From Herbaspirillum sp. RTI4 (GTDB taxonomy: Bacteria > Pseudomonadota > Gammaproteobacteria > Burkholderiales > Burkholderiaceae_D): DNA of 64,000 bases. The number at the start of each line of letters is the position of its first letter. The stretch's first letter is position 1. The notes beneath the pieces were generated by a model, which was not told the DNA's origin, searched no databases, and saw only the letters and a program-made list of their open reading frames with translations. Location of the stretch: positions 3,162,001 to 3,226,000 of the forward strand of contig NZ_JAVIWQ010000002.1 in NCBI RefSeq assembly GCF_034313965.1, read 5' to 3'. Positions 1 through 9,823 of the stretch are shown in pieces. Both the position numbers and the translations under genes were made by a program.

Positions 1-1142
1 ATCAGGGCAATCCCTGCTGCGGCTGCCGCGCCGGACAGAAAGCGCGAGGGAATCGACCAGAAAGTCGGCAAGGCCGAAAAGATGGCGCAGGCCGTCACCG
101 TGATGACGAGGATACTGGCGGCAGGCGAGTTCATGTACAGGGCCAGCGGGATGCTGGCAGCACCGATCAGCGCAGGCACGCCGACATGCCACGAACGCAC
201 GCCGCGTTTAGTGGCGTCGCGGCTCCACAAATACAGGGCAAGACCGGCAGGCAGATACGGTATGGCCGTAATCAAGCCTTTCTGGAACACGCTGAATTTG
301 CTGCCGAACTGCACTTCAAAGCCGCCGATGATGGTCGGCAGGAAAAACGCCAGCGCATACAAGCCGTAAATCAAACCGAAATACACCAAGGACAATTGCC
401 ACACGCGCGGATTACAAAACGCTTCGCCAACGCGGGCCGGACGCTCCTTGGTTTTTGCCTGCTCTTCGCGATCCAGCTCGGAGATCAGCCAGGATTTTTC
501 TTCGCGTGTCAGCCAGTTCGCTTGCGCCGGACTGTCGGACAAATAAAACCAGGCGATGATGCCGACCACAATGGCGGGAATTGCTACGCCGCCGAACATC
601 AGACGCCAGCCTTCCAGTCCGAATGTGCCGTTAGCCTGAATCAGCAATGCGGCGACTGGCGCGCCAATGACGATGGTCAGCGGCTGCGCCAGATAGAACA
701 GCGCCAAGATATGGCTGCGATGGCGGCTCGGCACCCACATGCTCAGGAACAGAATCGCGCCGGGGAAAAATCCCGCCTCTGCCACGCCCAGGAAAAAGCG
801 CAGCGCATACAAGCCGGGAATGCTGCTGACCCAAGTGAAGAGCAGTGCCACGACGCCCCAGGTCACCATGATGCGGGCCAGCCAGCGTCGCGCGCCGAAG
901 CGGTAGAGGGCGAGATTGCTGGGTATTTCCAGCAGGATATAGCCGATAAAAAAGACCCCGGCAGCAAAACCGAACTGCGCGGCAGTCAGGCCGAGATCCT
1001 TGCTTAGCCCATTCGGTCCGGCGAAGGAGATGGCGGTCCGGTCAAGAAAATTGATGAAAAACATTAAGGCGATGAAGGGAACCAGTCGTAACGATACCTT
1101 TCGGATTACCGCTTTTTCTACGGCTTTATTTTGCACACTCAT
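1..1142 (-). CDS. MFS transporter, ACS (anion:cation symporter) type, C-terminus cut by window edge
   Basis: About 380 residues are visible, reading leftwards off the window. The N-terminus (MSVQNKAVEKAVIRK) is followed by a membrane segment ending in NFLDRTAISFAG, the hallmark of the ACS family of the major facilitator superfamily (phthalate, tartrate, glucarate and related organic-acid permeases). Further hydrophobic segments alternate with short basic loops, and the family's central hydrophilic loop (SDSPAQANWLTREEKSWL) is present. It should be an inner-membrane importer of a small organic anion; the substrate cannot be read from sequence. The start at 1142 is supported by CAGGAG a few bases upstream. 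The stop lies outside the window, so operon partners are unknown. Confidence 0.88.
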   Translation of the reverse strand, partial: MSVQNKAVEKAVIRKVSLRLVPFIALMFFINFLDRTAISFAGPNGLSKDLGLTAAQFGFAAGVFFIGYILLEIPSNLALYRFGARRWLARIMVTWGVVALLFTWVSSIPGLYALRFFLGVAEAGFFPGAILFLSMWVPSRHRSHILALFYLAQPLTIVIGAPVAALLIQANGTFGLEGWRLMFGGVAIPAIVVGIIAWFYLSDSPAQANWLTREEKSWLISELDREEQAKTKERPARVGEAFCNPRVWQLSLVYFGLIYGLYALAFFLPTIIGGFEVQFGSKFSVFQKGLITAIPYLPAGLALYLWSRDATKRGVRSWHVGVPALIGAASIPLALYMNSPAASILVITVTACAIFSALPTFWSIPSRFLSGAAAAAGIAL

Positions 1143-1586
1143 GCTGTCTCCTGAAGTGATATGGCGCGGCAGACACCCGTTCTTATTGACCGCTTCACCG
1201 ACTACTTTGGCCGGATTGCGTCAACCGCTGTTTTTTTATGATTATTGTCGCCAGTCCATTTTTATCCAACTGGTATGATGACTATATCACAGCATCTTTC
1301 GATAATACCTCATGAAATATTCAAATAAAGGCAATCTCTGTATCCATCTTTTTTATAAAATTCATAAAATACATTAATAGTTAATTAAAAATGGTAGCCT
1401 GTATCTTTTCCAATAAAAAAATTGGATCGAGACTAAAAATCGTTAGCGGCATTAGTTGCATTAGTCAATTTAATGCACTGATCTCTCGCAACACCGGCTT
1501 GATTGCCATCCCAAAAGCGGGATCTTGCCTTTGCAAGGATGGAAAACGCTTCCCTTCAAAACACCACCAGAAACTGAAGGAATAAA
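1143..1586. other. AT-rich divergent intergenic region
   Basis: This 444-base gap lies between the minus-strand MFS gene and the plus-strand chemoreceptor, so it must carry promoters for both. It is clearly AT-rich, especially 1290-1460. I see no convincing coding sequence, no clear sigma-28 (flagellar) promoter and no strong hairpin. Confidence 0.6.
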
Positions 1587-3278
1587 ATGCGCCTGAACAC
1601 GCCCATCACGCAGAACGAATATCTGCTCAGCGACACCCACACCATTGTGTCGACTACTGATTTGCAAGGAAACATTACCTATGCAAATGCTTACTTCGTT
1701 GAAGTCAGTGGATTTACACGCCAGGAATTAATAGGCGCACCGCAAAACATCCTGCGTCACCCCGATATGCCGGTAGAAGCGTTCGCAGATTTTTGGGCGA
1801 CCATCAAAAATGGGCAGTCCTGGACCGGCATGGTAAAAAACCGCTGCAAAAATGGCGACTATTACTGGGTGCTGGCCAATGTGACGCCCGTGATCGAAAA
1901 CGGAAGTCCTGTCGGCTATATGTCCGTGCGCACCAAACCGAGCCGTGAGCAAGTCGATGCAGCAAGCAAGCTCTACCGCGAGATCAAAGAAGGCAATCCC
2001 AACAAAATCGCTATCCGGCAAGGTGTTGGCGTACGCACAGGTCTGTTGGCCAGACTCGCCTCGCTCAAAGATATTTCGCTGGAGCAGCGCGTAGGCTGGA
2101 ACCTGAGCTTTCTGATTGCGGCACTGCTGCTGCTGACGCTGGAAAACATTCAGCCTGACAGCCTGTCTCAAATTTTCGGACAAAGCGCGCTGTCTATCCT
2201 CTCCGGGGTTGCGGTCATCAGCGCCCTGTATTTCTGGTACACGCTCTACACCAAACTCATTACTCCGCTCAAGGGTGCGATATCAGCCAGTCAGACCATG
2301 GCCGGCGGCGACCTGACGCAAGATATTGTGGTCGGCAGCAATGACGACATGGGCAAATTATTCGCTTCATTGCGTCAGTTGCGGGTCAACCTGCATTCGG
2401 TCATTGGCGACATTCGCAGCAATTTCAGCCAGATCCAGATCGCCACCGGCGAGATTGCCACCGGCAATATGGACCTCTCAGGCAGAACCGAATCACAGGC
2501 ATCTGCACTGGAAGAAACCGCATCGAGCATGGAAGAACTGGCCTCTACCGTGCAGCAAAATACGCACAACGCAGCGGAAGCCAACAAGATGGCAGGCGGC
2601 GCATCCGTGGTCGCGGGCAAGGGCGGCGAGATCGTCGCCAGCGTCGTGACGACCATGAGCGAAATCAGCGTCTACTCCAAAAAAATCGTGGAAATCATCA
2701 GCCTGATTGATGGCATCGCCTTCCAGACCAATATTTTGGCGCTCAATGCCGCGGTCGAAGCCGCACGCGCAGGAGAACAAGGCCGCGGCTTTGCCGTGGT
2801 GGCGTCGGAAGTCAGAAGTCTGGCGCAACGCAGCGCAGCGGCGGCAAATGATATTAAAAAACTGATTTCCGCTTCGGTAGAAAAAGTCGGTGAAGGCATG
2901 ACGCTGGCTGAAAACGCGGGTGTGACCATGCAGGAAATCATCCAATCGGTGCAAGGCGTGAGCAGCATCATGAATGACATCGCCGCTGCCTCACAAGAAC
3001 AGAGCATGGGCATTTCGCAGGTCAACGACGCCGTTACGCAGATGGACGACGTGACGCAGCAAAATGCTGCGCTGGTGGAACAAGCTGCCGCTGCGGCAGG
3101 CACCTTGCTGGAAAAAACCGAAGAAGTGGTGGATGCGCTGACCGTGTTCAAGTTAGCTCATCAACAGGCAAAAACAGCGCCACTCTCACCCGGAAAAACA
3201 AAATCCTCTCCCCGCTCAGGCACTCCCTCTGAATTGAGGACACTGCATGTCAAGGAACATGCGATGGTGGAATATTAA
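1587..3278 (+). CDS. methyl-accepting chemotaxis protein with N-terminal PAS domain (Aer-like)
   Basis: 563 residues. Residues about 10-115 form an Aer-type PAS domain ([21 protein letters not shown], then [14 protein letters not shown]). Two hydrophobic segments follow (about 172-185 and 198-218), then a HAMP region and a long helical signalling domain. The cytoplasmic hairpin tip ([19 protein letters not shown] and [16 protein letters not shown], about 372-410) binds CheA/CheW in this family. There is no periplasmic ligand domain, so it probably senses redox or energy state through PAS, as Aer does; that is inference. The C-terminus lacks the NWETF-type methyltransferase tether. ATG at 1587 follows GAAGGAATAAA. 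No other chemotaxis gene is nearby. Confidence 0.93.
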   Translation: MRLNTPITQNEYLLSDTHTIVSTTDLQGNITYANAYFVEVSGFTRQELIGAPQNILRHPDMPVEAFADFWATIKNGQSWTGMVKNRCKNGDYYWVLANVTPVIENGSPVGYMSVRTKPSREQVDAASKLYREIKEGNPNKIAIRQGVGVRTGLLARLASLKDISLEQRVGWNLSFLIAALLLLTLENIQPDSLSQIFGQSALSILSGVAVISALYFWYTLYTKLITPLKGAISASQTMAGGDLTQDIVVGSNDDMGKLFASLRQLRVNLHSVIGDIRSNFSQIQIATGEIATGNMDLSGRTESQASALEETASSMEELASTVQQNTHNAAEANKMAGGASVVAGKGGEIVASVVTTMSEISVYSKKIVEIISLIDGIAFQTNILALNAAVEAARAGEQGRGFAVVASEVRSLAQRSAAAANDIKKLISASVEKVGEGMTLAENAGVTMQEIIQSVQGVSSIMNDIAAASQEQSMGISQVNDAVTQMDDVTQQNAALVEQAAAAAGTLLEKTEEVVDALTVFKLAHQQAKTAPLSPGKTKSSPRSGTPSELRTLHVKEHAMVEY

Positions 3279-3306
3279 GAACGGCTGAACTTAAGAACGG
3301 CTGAAC
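3275..3306 (+). repeat. perfect 16-bp tandem duplication over the chemoreceptor stop codon
   Basis: The unit ttaagaacggctgaac occurs twice head to tail (3275-3290 and 3291-3306). The first copy contains the TAA stop of the chemoreceptor gene, so the duplication added sequence only downstream of the reading frame. Confidence 0.9.
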
Positions 3307-3447
3307 AAGTGAGACGAGCGGTCGATTCCTCGCGTCGCTGACGCCTCGCCAGGCTTCCTGTCATAGACATTTCGCTGCCTGCCAACCGACATTGCTGCGA
3401 TGCCGTATAGTTGGTTCACTTGCAACGCTAATGTCGAAAGGCTTCAA

Positions 3448-4308
3448 ATGACGTCAAAAATCTCCGCATCAGATACCCCCGTTTGGTTCATCACAGGTTG
3501 TTCAACCGGCTTCGGTCGTGAATTGGCTTTACAGGTTATTGCACGCGGATGGCGCGTGGTGGTGACCGCACGCGATCAGGCTCGCGTCGCTGATTTGGCT
3601 TCAGGCACGGATGGTCGTGCTTTGGCGCTCGCGCTGGATGTGACCGATTCGGCGCAGATCAAAGCCGCAGTGAAAGCTGCGCAAGATCATTTTGGCGCGA
3701 TTGACGTACTGGTCAATAACGCCGGCTATGGCTATCTCTCCTCGGTTGAGGAAGGCGAGGAAGCAGAAATTCGCGCGCAGTTCGATGCCAATGTATTCGG
3801 CTTGTTTGACATGACCCGCGCCGTTCTGCCCGGCATGCGGGCGCGGCATAAAGGTCATATTCTGAATATCACTTCCGTGGCCGGCAAAGTCGGCTTTCCC
3901 GGCTCCGGTTACTACGCTGCCAGCAAGCATGCGGTCGAAGGTTTCTCAGATGCTTTGTCGGCAGAGGTAGCTCCGCTCGGCATTCACGTCACCTGTATTG
4001 AGCCAGGGCCATTCCGCACCGATTGGGCCGGTCGTTCTTTAAAACAGACAACCAGTTTGATCGCCGATTACGCTGAAACTGCGGGTGCGCGGCTGAAGGG
4101 CACCGCCGCTTACAGTGGCAAGCAACCCGGTGATCCACAACGCGCAGCGGCAGCGATGATTCTGGTCACGGAAACAAAAAACCCACCGCATCATTTGGTA
4201 CTCGGCGCCTTTGGCGTGGATGCGGTCAGCAAGAAACTCAAAACCGGTCTGGAACAAATCGAAGCGTGGCGCGATGTCAGCCTCGGGGCTGATTTTCCTA
4301 AGGAATAA
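3448..4308 (+). CDS. SDR family oxidoreductase
   Basis: 286 residues from the chosen ATG. A classical short-chain dehydrogenase: nucleotide-binding TGCSTGFGREL near residue 17, NNAGYGY in the middle, the catalytic serine in NITSVAGKVG, and YYAASKHAVEGF carrying the catalytic Tyr-x-x-x-Lys. EPGPFRTDW follows. The substrate is not predictable. The frame is open from 3400, but ATG 3448 is preferred because GAAAGG lies just upstream and the conserved fold begins soon after. It stands alone between the chemoreceptor and a convergent NAD synthetase gene. Confidence 0.88.
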   Translation: MTSKISASDTPVWFITGCSTGFGRELALQVIARGWRVVVTARDQARVADLASGTDGRALALALDVTDSAQIKAAVKAAQDHFGAIDVLVNNAGYGYLSSVEEGEEAEIRAQFDANVFGLFDMTRAVLPGMRARHKGHILNITSVAGKVGFPGSGYYAASKHAVEGFSDALSAEVAPLGIHVTCIEPGPFRTDWAGRSLKQTTSLIADYAETAGARLKGTAAYSGKQPGDPQRAAAAMILVTETKNPPHHLVLGAFGVDAVSKKLKTGLEQIEAWRDVSLGADFPKE

Positions 4309-4356
4309 GCAGGCAGGCAGCTCCGGGGACAACGTAGAAACAGGCCCCAAAAAACG

Positions 4357-4390
4357 AAGCCCCATCACCGTTCGGTGGCGGGGCTTTTTG
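4357..4390. terminator. bidirectional rho-independent terminator
   Basis: Stem AAGCCCC / GGGGCTT with inner CACCG/CGGTG pairing. A T-run follows on the plus strand, and the A-run on the other side gives a T-run on the minus strand. It separates the convergent SDR and nadE genes. Confidence 0.85.
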
Positions 4391-4410
4391 CCGATCAGAA
4401 CTCGGACTGC

Positions 4411-6486
4411 TTATTCTTCCGGTATTTGCTGCAGATTACTGAGCCACACCACGGCTTCCGAATCGCTGGGTGCGCGCCAGTCCCCGCGCGGAGACAACGA
4501 TCCGCCGGAACCCACTTTCGGTGAATTCGGCACGCAGCTGCGTTTGAACTGGCTGGTGCGGAAAAAGCGATCGACGAAGATGCCGAGGTTAGTCTTGATC
4601 TGTTTGAGCGTGTATTGATTGCGCAATACGTGCAGCCCTTCCGGCCACGCGCCCTGCTCACTGTCGTGCCAGGCACTATGCGCGAGGAAGGCGACTTTCT
4701 TCGGCGTGAAACCGAAGCGCAGCAGGTAATACAGATTGAAATCCTGCAACTCGTAAGGCCCGATCACGCTTTCAGTGATTTGCGCCGGTGCGGCGTCCGA
4801 TGCGCCATCCGATATTCCAACTAAGGCCCCAGGCACCAGCTCGGGGCTGATAGGCGTATCCAGCACGGCCAGCAGCACCTCGGAACCCGCTCCCGGCAAT
4901 TGACCGGTTTCCGCCACCCAGCGCACCAGATGCGTAATCAGGGTCTTGGGGACGCTGGCGTTGACGTTGTAATGCGACATGTGGTCGCCCACGCCATAGG
5001 TACACCAACCCAGCGCGAGTTCGCTCAGGTCGCCGGTGCCGATGACAATGCCGTGGTGAAAATTGGCATAACGGAACAGATGATTAGTCCGTTCGCCCGC
5101 CTGCACATTTTCAAACGTCACATCGAATTGCAAAACACCGTCCGCATAAGGATGGCCGAGATCTTTCAGCATTTGCTCGCAGCTGGGACGGATATCAATT
5201 TCGGAAGCGGTGCAACCGACCGCGGCCATCAACTGCCGCGCTTGCATCAAGGTACGGTCACTGGTGGCAAAACCGGGCATGGTAATGGCCAGGATATTCG
5301 TTCGTGGCAGATGCAGCCGGTCCATCGCTTTGGCGCAGACCAGTAGCGCATGGGTGGAATCGAGACCACCCGACACGCCGATAACTACCTTGGAAATGCC
5401 GCTCGACGAAAGTCGCTGCACCAGCGCCTGCACCTGAATCTGATACACCTCATCGCAACGCTGATCGCGCAGGAGCGCATTCGACGGGACATAGGGAAAG
5501 CGCTCCACCGTGCGATTCAGCCGCAGGGGCTTGTCGGTCGGCAGAGTCAGCGTAAATTGCACGGTTCTGAATGCCGACACTTCCTCCCGGTGCCGGCGCG
5601 TCGATTGTCCGAACGAGGTCTGACGCATGCGCTCGCGCGACAGGCGTTCCAGATCGACATCGGCAGAAATGAGGCTGGCAACATCAGAAAACCGCTCCGA
5701 TTGCGCCAGTAGTTCGCCGTTTTCATAAATCATGGCCTGTCCATCCCAGGCCATGTCAGTAGTGGACTCGCCTTGGCCGGCGGAGGTGTACAAGTAAGCC
5801 GAGAGGCAGCGTGCCGACTGCTGGGAGATCAATTGATGGCGATAACCGGCCTTGCCGACCGTCGCATTCGACGCCGACAGATTGACCAGCACCGTCGCCC
5901 CTGCCAGCGCGGCGAAAGAAGACGGGGGAATCGGCACCCAGACGTCTTCGCAGATTTCCACATGAAATTTCAGCAGCGGCAGATTCTCGGCCTCAAACAG
6001 CAAACCGGCGCCGAAGGGAACGGTCTGGCCCAGCAAGCGGATTTCCGACGATACGGCCTCATCGGCCGGACTGAATTGGCGCGCTTCGTAAAATTCGCCG
6101 TAGTTGGGCAAATAACTTTTGGGGACGACGCCGAGAATGCGCCCGCCGCAAATGACTACCGCGCAATTGAACAGCTGGTGATCGACCTTGAGCGGTACGC
6201 CCACAATAAGGACGATAGGCAGCGACTGCGAAGCGTCCACGATGGTCCCCAGCGCCGTTTCGCTGGCATCGAGCAGCGTGCGCTGATGGAACAAATCCTC
6301 ACAGGTATACGCCGAGAGACCCAATTCGGGAAAGGCAATCAGCGCCGCGCCTTGCTGCGCCGCTTGTTGCGCCAGGGCAATGGTTGCGCTGGCGTTATAC
6401 GCAGGATCAGCGACACGGCAAGGCGGCACACCCACGCTGAGCCGGGCGAAATCATGCGAATACAAATTAAAAAAAGAGTGCGGCAT
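4411..6486 (-). CDS. nadE: NAD(+) synthase, glutamine-hydrolysing
   Basis: 691 residues from ATG 6486. The N-terminal half is a nitrilase-type amidase with the Glu-Lys-Cys triad: Glu in [11 protein letters not shown] (about 52) and Cys in [10 protein letters not shown] (about 177). The C-terminal half is the ATP-pyrophosphatase synthetase with the P-loop [15 protein letters not shown]. It makes NAD from deamido-NAD, ATP and glutamine in the cytoplasm. The length matches the long bacterial glutamine-dependent form. The frame extends 25 codons further upstream, but the ATG at 6486 has GAGGA about 12 bases before it and begins the conserved part ([20 protein letters not shown]). Monocistronic. 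Confidence 0.95.
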   Translation of the reverse strand: MPHSFFNLYSHDFARLSVGVPPCRVADPAYNASATIALAQQAAQQGAALIAFPELGLSAYTCEDLFHQRTLLDASETALGTIVDASQSLPIVLIVGVPLKVDHQLFNCAVVICGGRILGVVPKSYLPNYGEFYEARQFSPADEAVSSEIRLLGQTVPFGAGLLFEAENLPLLKFHVEICEDVWVPIPPSSFAALAGATVLVNLSASNATVGKAGYRHQLISQQSARCLSAYLYTSAGQGESTTDMAWDGQAMIYENGELLAQSERFSDVASLISADVDLERLSRERMRQTSFGQSTRRHREEVSAFRTVQFTLTLPTDKPLRLNRTVERFPYVPSNALLRDQRCDEVYQIQVQALVQRLSSSGISKVVIGVSGGLDSTHALLVCAKAMDRLHLPRTNILAITMPGFATSDRTLMQARQLMAAVGCTASEIDIRPSCEQMLKDLGHPYADGVLQFDVTFENVQAGERTNHLFRYANFHHGIVIGTGDLSELALGWCTYGVGDHMSHYNVNASVPKTLITHLVRWVAETGQLPGAGSEVLLAVLDTPISPELVPGALVGISDGASDAAPAQITESVIGPYELQDFNLYYLLRFGFTPKKVAFLAHSAWHDSEQGAWPEGLHVLRNQYTLKQIKTNLGIFVDRFFRTSQFKRSCVPNSPKVGSGGSLSPRGDWRAPSDSEAVVWLSNLQQIPEE

Positions 6487-6687
6487 ACGGAATGGAATCC
6501 TCGATGGATAAGATGGAAGCGCTGCAAGAAGTGCCGCAAATAAGGCTGAGCGTCCAATCATAGCAGCTGAAATAGTCCTTGCACGGCATCAATCCGCGCC
6601 AGTCGGTATCATGCTGTTGCACCACTCCCCTGCTTGCAGGGAAAGGCCAACCGTGGCGAGCTGTGGCGACCTGAATGGAATGATGCC

Positions 6688-7902
6688 TTGAACAAAAACG
6701 CACTACCTGAAAACGATGCCGGCGAGAACGACGAAGACGCGCGTCCTTCGGCCATCCCCGGCGCGAATTATCGCACGCGCATTATTTCTTCCCTGGCCGA
6801 AGTCGGTGCATCCGCCTGGGACGGTTTGCTGGCCGCGCAGGGGGAGAATAATCCTTTCCTGTCGTATGCCTTTCTGCACGCGTTGCATGAAAGCGGGTCG
6901 GCGTCACCCGCTAGCGGCTGGCAGCCGCAATACATGACCCTATGGCGCGATGAGGAACTGCAAGCGGCGCTGCCGCTGTACGTCAAGGCGCATTCCTATG
7001 GCGAATATGTATTCGACTGGGCCTGGGCCGAGGCCTATGAACGCAATGGCCTGTCCTACTATCCGAAACTGTTGTCGGCAATTCCCTTCACTCCGGTGAG
7101 CGGCTCCCGTCTGCTGGCGCGCAACGCCGAGGCGCAAACCGCACTGATCGCGGCGCTACAGAACGTGCAGCGCAATCCGGGTATCTCGTCGACCCACATC
7201 CTCTACCCGCCGCAAGCCGAGGCCGAAGCACTGCAATCCGCCGGATTTTTATTACGCAGCGGCGTGCAATTCCACTGGCGCAACGAGGGCTATCGCCATT
7301 TCGACGATTTTCTGGCGACACTGGAGCGCAAGAAAAGCAAAAACATCCGCGCCGAACGGCGCAAGGTACTCGATGCCGGCGTGCGCTTGCGGCAGGTACG
7401 CGGCGCGGACGCCAGCGAAGCCGACTGGGCTTTTTTCAACCGCTGCTACCAGCATACTTACGTCGACCACCATTCCAGCCCTTATCTGAATCTGGATTTT
7501 TTCCTGCGCATCGGCGCTGCCATGCCGCAGCATCTGCTGCTGGTCTTTGCCGAACGCGACGGCCAGCCTATCGGCGCATCGTTGCTGGTGTACACGGATA
7601 CCACACTGTATGGCCGCTACTGGGGGGCGCTGGAGCATGTGCCCTGCCTGCATTTTGAAACCGCCTATTACCAGCCGCTGGAATTCTGCATCGCCAATCA
7701 GATCGCCAGTTTTGAAGGCGGCGCGCAGGGCGAGCACAAGATGGCGCGCGGCTTTCTGCCGCAAAAAACCTGGTCGGCGCACTGGCTGGCGCAACCGTCT
7801 TTTGCCAATGCGGTGCAGGATTTTCTGGAACGCGAAGCGGGCGGCATCGAACATTACATCGATGAATTGAACGAGCGCACACCGTTCCGCGCAGGTAAAT
7901 AA
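6688..7902 (+). CDS. FemAB-like / DUF482 (COG3146) N-acyltransferase
   Basis: About 404 residues from TTG 6688. It resembles the DUF482 family of predicted peptidogalycan-type N-acyltransferases with a GNAT fold: NPFLSYAFLHALHESG near the start, then KKSKNIRAERRKVLDAGV, and DGQPIGASLLVYTDTTLYGRYWG in the C-terminal acyl-CoA-binding half. Natural substrate unknown. The start is uncertain: there is no ATG before the conserved region, TTG 6688 has a GGA about 10 bases upstream, and an earlier TTG at 6634 is also in frame. Divergent from nadE. Confidence 0.8.
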   Translation: MNKNALPENDAGENDEDARPSAIPGANYRTRIISSLAEVGASAWDGLLAAQGENNPFLSYAFLHALHESGSASPASGWQPQYMTLWRDEELQAALPLYVKAHSYGEYVFDWAWAEAYERNGLSYYPKLLSAIPFTPVSGSRLLARNAEAQTALIAALQNVQRNPGISSTHILYPPQAEAEALQSAGFLLRSGVQFHWRNEGYRHFDDFLATLERKKSKNIRAERRKVLDAGVRLRQVRGADASEADWAFFNRCYQHTYVDHHSSPYLNLDFFLRIGAAMPQHLLLVFAERDGQPIGASLLVYTDTTLYGRYWGALEHVPCLHFETAYYQPLEFCIANQIASFEGGAQGEHKMARGFLPQKTWSAHWLAQPSFANAVQDFLEREAGGIEHYIDELNERTPFRAGK

Positions 7903-7910
7903 AGGACATA

Positions 7911-7945
7911 AAAAAACGCACCAGCCGGAGCGGGTGCGTTTTTTC
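7911..7945. terminator. bidirectional rho-independent terminator
   Basis: A6-ACGCACC / GGTGCGT-T6 hairpin between the convergent acyltransferase and ppa genes. A-run and T-run on both sides let it act in both directions. Confidence 0.9.
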
Positions 7946-7959
7946 TGTGCGGGAGAAGC

Positions 7960-8496
7960 TTACAGCGTCTTGTTGTAGGCTTCGACGCCGGCAACCATTT
8001 CCGCCTTGGCCGACTCCAGGCCTTCCCAGCCCTGAATCTTGACCCATTTGCCTTTTTCCAGATCTTTGTAATGCTCAAAGAAATGCTGGATCTGACGCAG
8101 GATCAGTTCATTGATGTCTTCCGGCTTCTGCCAGTGCGAGTAAATCGACAGTACTTTATCGACTGGGACAGCCAGCACCTTGGCGTCGATACCGGATTCG
8201 TCCGTCATTTTCAACACGCCGATAGCGCGGCAGCGCACGACGACGCCGGGGAACAACGGGAACGGTGTGATCACCAGCACATCGACCGGGTCGCCATCTT
8301 CCGACAGCGTTTGCGGAATGTAGCCGTAGTTGCACGGATAGTGCATCGCCGTGCCCATGAAGCGGTCAACGAAAATCGCGCCGGTGTCCTTGTCGACTTC
8401 ATACTTGATCGGATCAGCGTTCATCGGAATTTCGATGATCACGTTGAAGTCATTATTTGGTAAATCGCGACCGGCGGGGACGTTTTTCAAACTCAT
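7960..8496 (-). CDS. ppa: inorganic pyrophosphatase (family I, soluble)
   Basis: 178 residues, a typical length for bacterial family I enzymes. The metal-binding signature [10 protein letters not shown] is present, along with [15 protein letters not shown] and [14 protein letters not shown]. It hydrolyses pyrophosphate in the cytoplasm and drives biosynthetic reactions. Start ATG 8496 gives [14 protein letters not shown], the usual beta-proteobacterial N-terminus, with GAGAA upstream. It sits alone between two terminators. Confidence 0.96.
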   Translation of the reverse strand: MSLKNVPAGRDLPNNDFNVIIEIPMNADPIKYEVDKDTGAIFVDRFMGTAMHYPCNYGYIPQTLSEDGDPVDVLVITPFPLFPGVVVRCRAIGVLKMTDESGIDAKVLAVPVDKVLSIYSHWQKPEDINELILRQIQHFFEHYKDLEKGKWVKIQGWEGLESAKAEMVAGVEAYNKTL

Positions 8497-8588
8497 GGCG
8501 GGTTCTCGTTAAGGTAAAAAAAGAGCGGGGAAATAAGACGCGGCATTATAACTTGCAGACCGATTACCAGCCCGGCCCGGAAAGGAAG

Positions 8589-8610
8589 ACGCCCCTTATC
8601 GAGGGGGCGT
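8589..8610 (-). terminator. hairpin after hemY
   Basis: ACGCCCCC / GGGGCGT stem about a dozen bases after the hemY stop. On the minus strand it is followed by a pyrimidine-rich stretch rather than a clean T-run, so termination may be partial. Confidence 0.6.
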
Positions 8611-8622
8611 TGAAGGACGGGC

Positions 8623-9822
8623 TTATTTGGTCACCGTTGCCACGGCGCATTGCTTGTAATGCGCGCTGGCTTTTTCTGGTTGATCCAGCGCCTCATGCAG
8701 TTGAGCCAGTCGCAAGTGAATTTCGCTGATGGTACGCGGATGGTGCGCATCCGACAGTGCCTGCTCCAGATAGCGTTGCGCCTTGCCCCACAATTTTTGG
8801 TGCAGGCAAAACACACCGAGAGTCAGCGCCAGCTCCGCATCGATCGGATGCTTTTTCTGCCACTGCTCACAATATTCGATCTGGCTTAGCAAGGCGGTGG
8901 AACCGGTTTCGGCCGGCATCTCACGGTAGGCCCGGATCAGGCGCGAGTCCCAATCGGCAGCCAGAGCGCGTTCCAGCAAGCCGCGTGCTTTGTCATGCAG
9001 CCCGCGTTCATTGAATGCGCTCGCGCCACGGATAGCCACATAAGGCTTCAGGCGGTCAGGGTGCGGAACGGACGCCCACAAGCGCTGGATAGACTCGTCA
9101 TCATGCGAGCGATCCGCCAGCAAGGTGTCGTAAGCCAGTTCGCGCAGACGGCTCGACAGCGCCGGATGCAGCGCCTTGCGCTTGTCCAGGGTTTGCACCA
9201 GTCGCAACACTTCAGGCCAGTTCTTGGCTTGCTGATTGGCCTTCAGCGCCCAAAGCAGCGCCTGGATGTGCCGTGTCCCGTTGGCACTTAGCTCTTCAAG
9301 CGTCTCCAATGCCCGCTTGAACTTGTGATCATCCACTTGCAGCTCAAGCATCGTCATCAGCCGCGCTGTTTTCATCGTTGGATCGGCTTCGATGCTGGCC
9401 AGCCAGACATCGCTGCGCTCACCCTCACGCAGACGATGTGCGGCACGAGCAGCAATCAGCGAGGCGATGCCGACATTGTCGGCAAATTCGGCGGCCCGCG
9501 AAGCGGCTTTTTCAGCATGTCCAAAGCGCCCTTCAAACAGTGCCTTGAGCGCGTCGCGCAGAGCTTGATTGCTCTCGTTCTCGCGTTTCTGACGACGGTA
9601 AGTCATCACCCGGCCCGGCAATTTTTGCGTCATACGCACTGCCCGCACAAAGACGTACAGCAGCGCAAACAAACCGAGCACCAGCAGCATGAAAAAATTC
9701 AAGGACAGATCGACCCGGTACGGCGGGTAAAAGAACACGACGTTGCCGGGATTGAAACGCGCCAGCATGGCCAGGCCGATGGCGGACGCAAACAGGGTAA
9801 GCAACCAGAGAAGTAAGCGCAT
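8623..9822 (-). CDS. hemY: HemY, heme-biosynthesis-associated membrane TPR protein
   Basis: 399 residues from ATG 9822 (MRLLLWLLTLFASAIGLAML). Two N-terminal membrane segments (about 1-20 and 40-62) are followed by Ala/Leu-rich TPR-like helices (LEQALSDAHHPRTISEIHLR near the end). This is the proteobacterial HemY of the hemCDXY operon, an inner-membrane protein of unclear mechanism, not the protoporphyrinogen oxidase of the same name. An upstream in-frame ATG would lie inside hemX; 9822 is preferred because the membrane segment begins there. It follows hemX by one base, so translation is probably coupled. Confidence 0.9.
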   Translation of the reverse strand: MRLLLWLLTLFASAIGLAMLARFNPGNVVFFYPPYRVDLSLNFFMLLVLGLFALLYVFVRAVRMTQKLPGRVMTYRRQKRENESNQALRDALKALFEGRFGHAEKAASRAAEFADNVGIASLIAARAAHRLREGERSDVWLASIEADPTMKTARLMTMLELQVDDHKFKRALETLEELSANGTRHIQALLWALKANQQAKNWPEVLRLVQTLDKRKALHPALSSRLRELAYDTLLADRSHDDESIQRLWASVPHPDRLKPYVAIRGASAFNERGLHDKARGLLERALAADWDSRLIRAYREMPAETGSTALLSQIEYCEQWQKKHPIDAELALTLGVFCLHQKLWGKAQRYLEQALSDAHHPRTISEIHLRLAQLHEALDQPEKASAHYKQCAVATVTK

Positions 9823-9823
9823 G

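Noticed and set aside
186..1007. Plus-strand frame over the MFS gene
   Set aside because: The minus strand gives an unmistakable ACS-family permease; the plus-strand reading is Gln/Arg-rich shadow.
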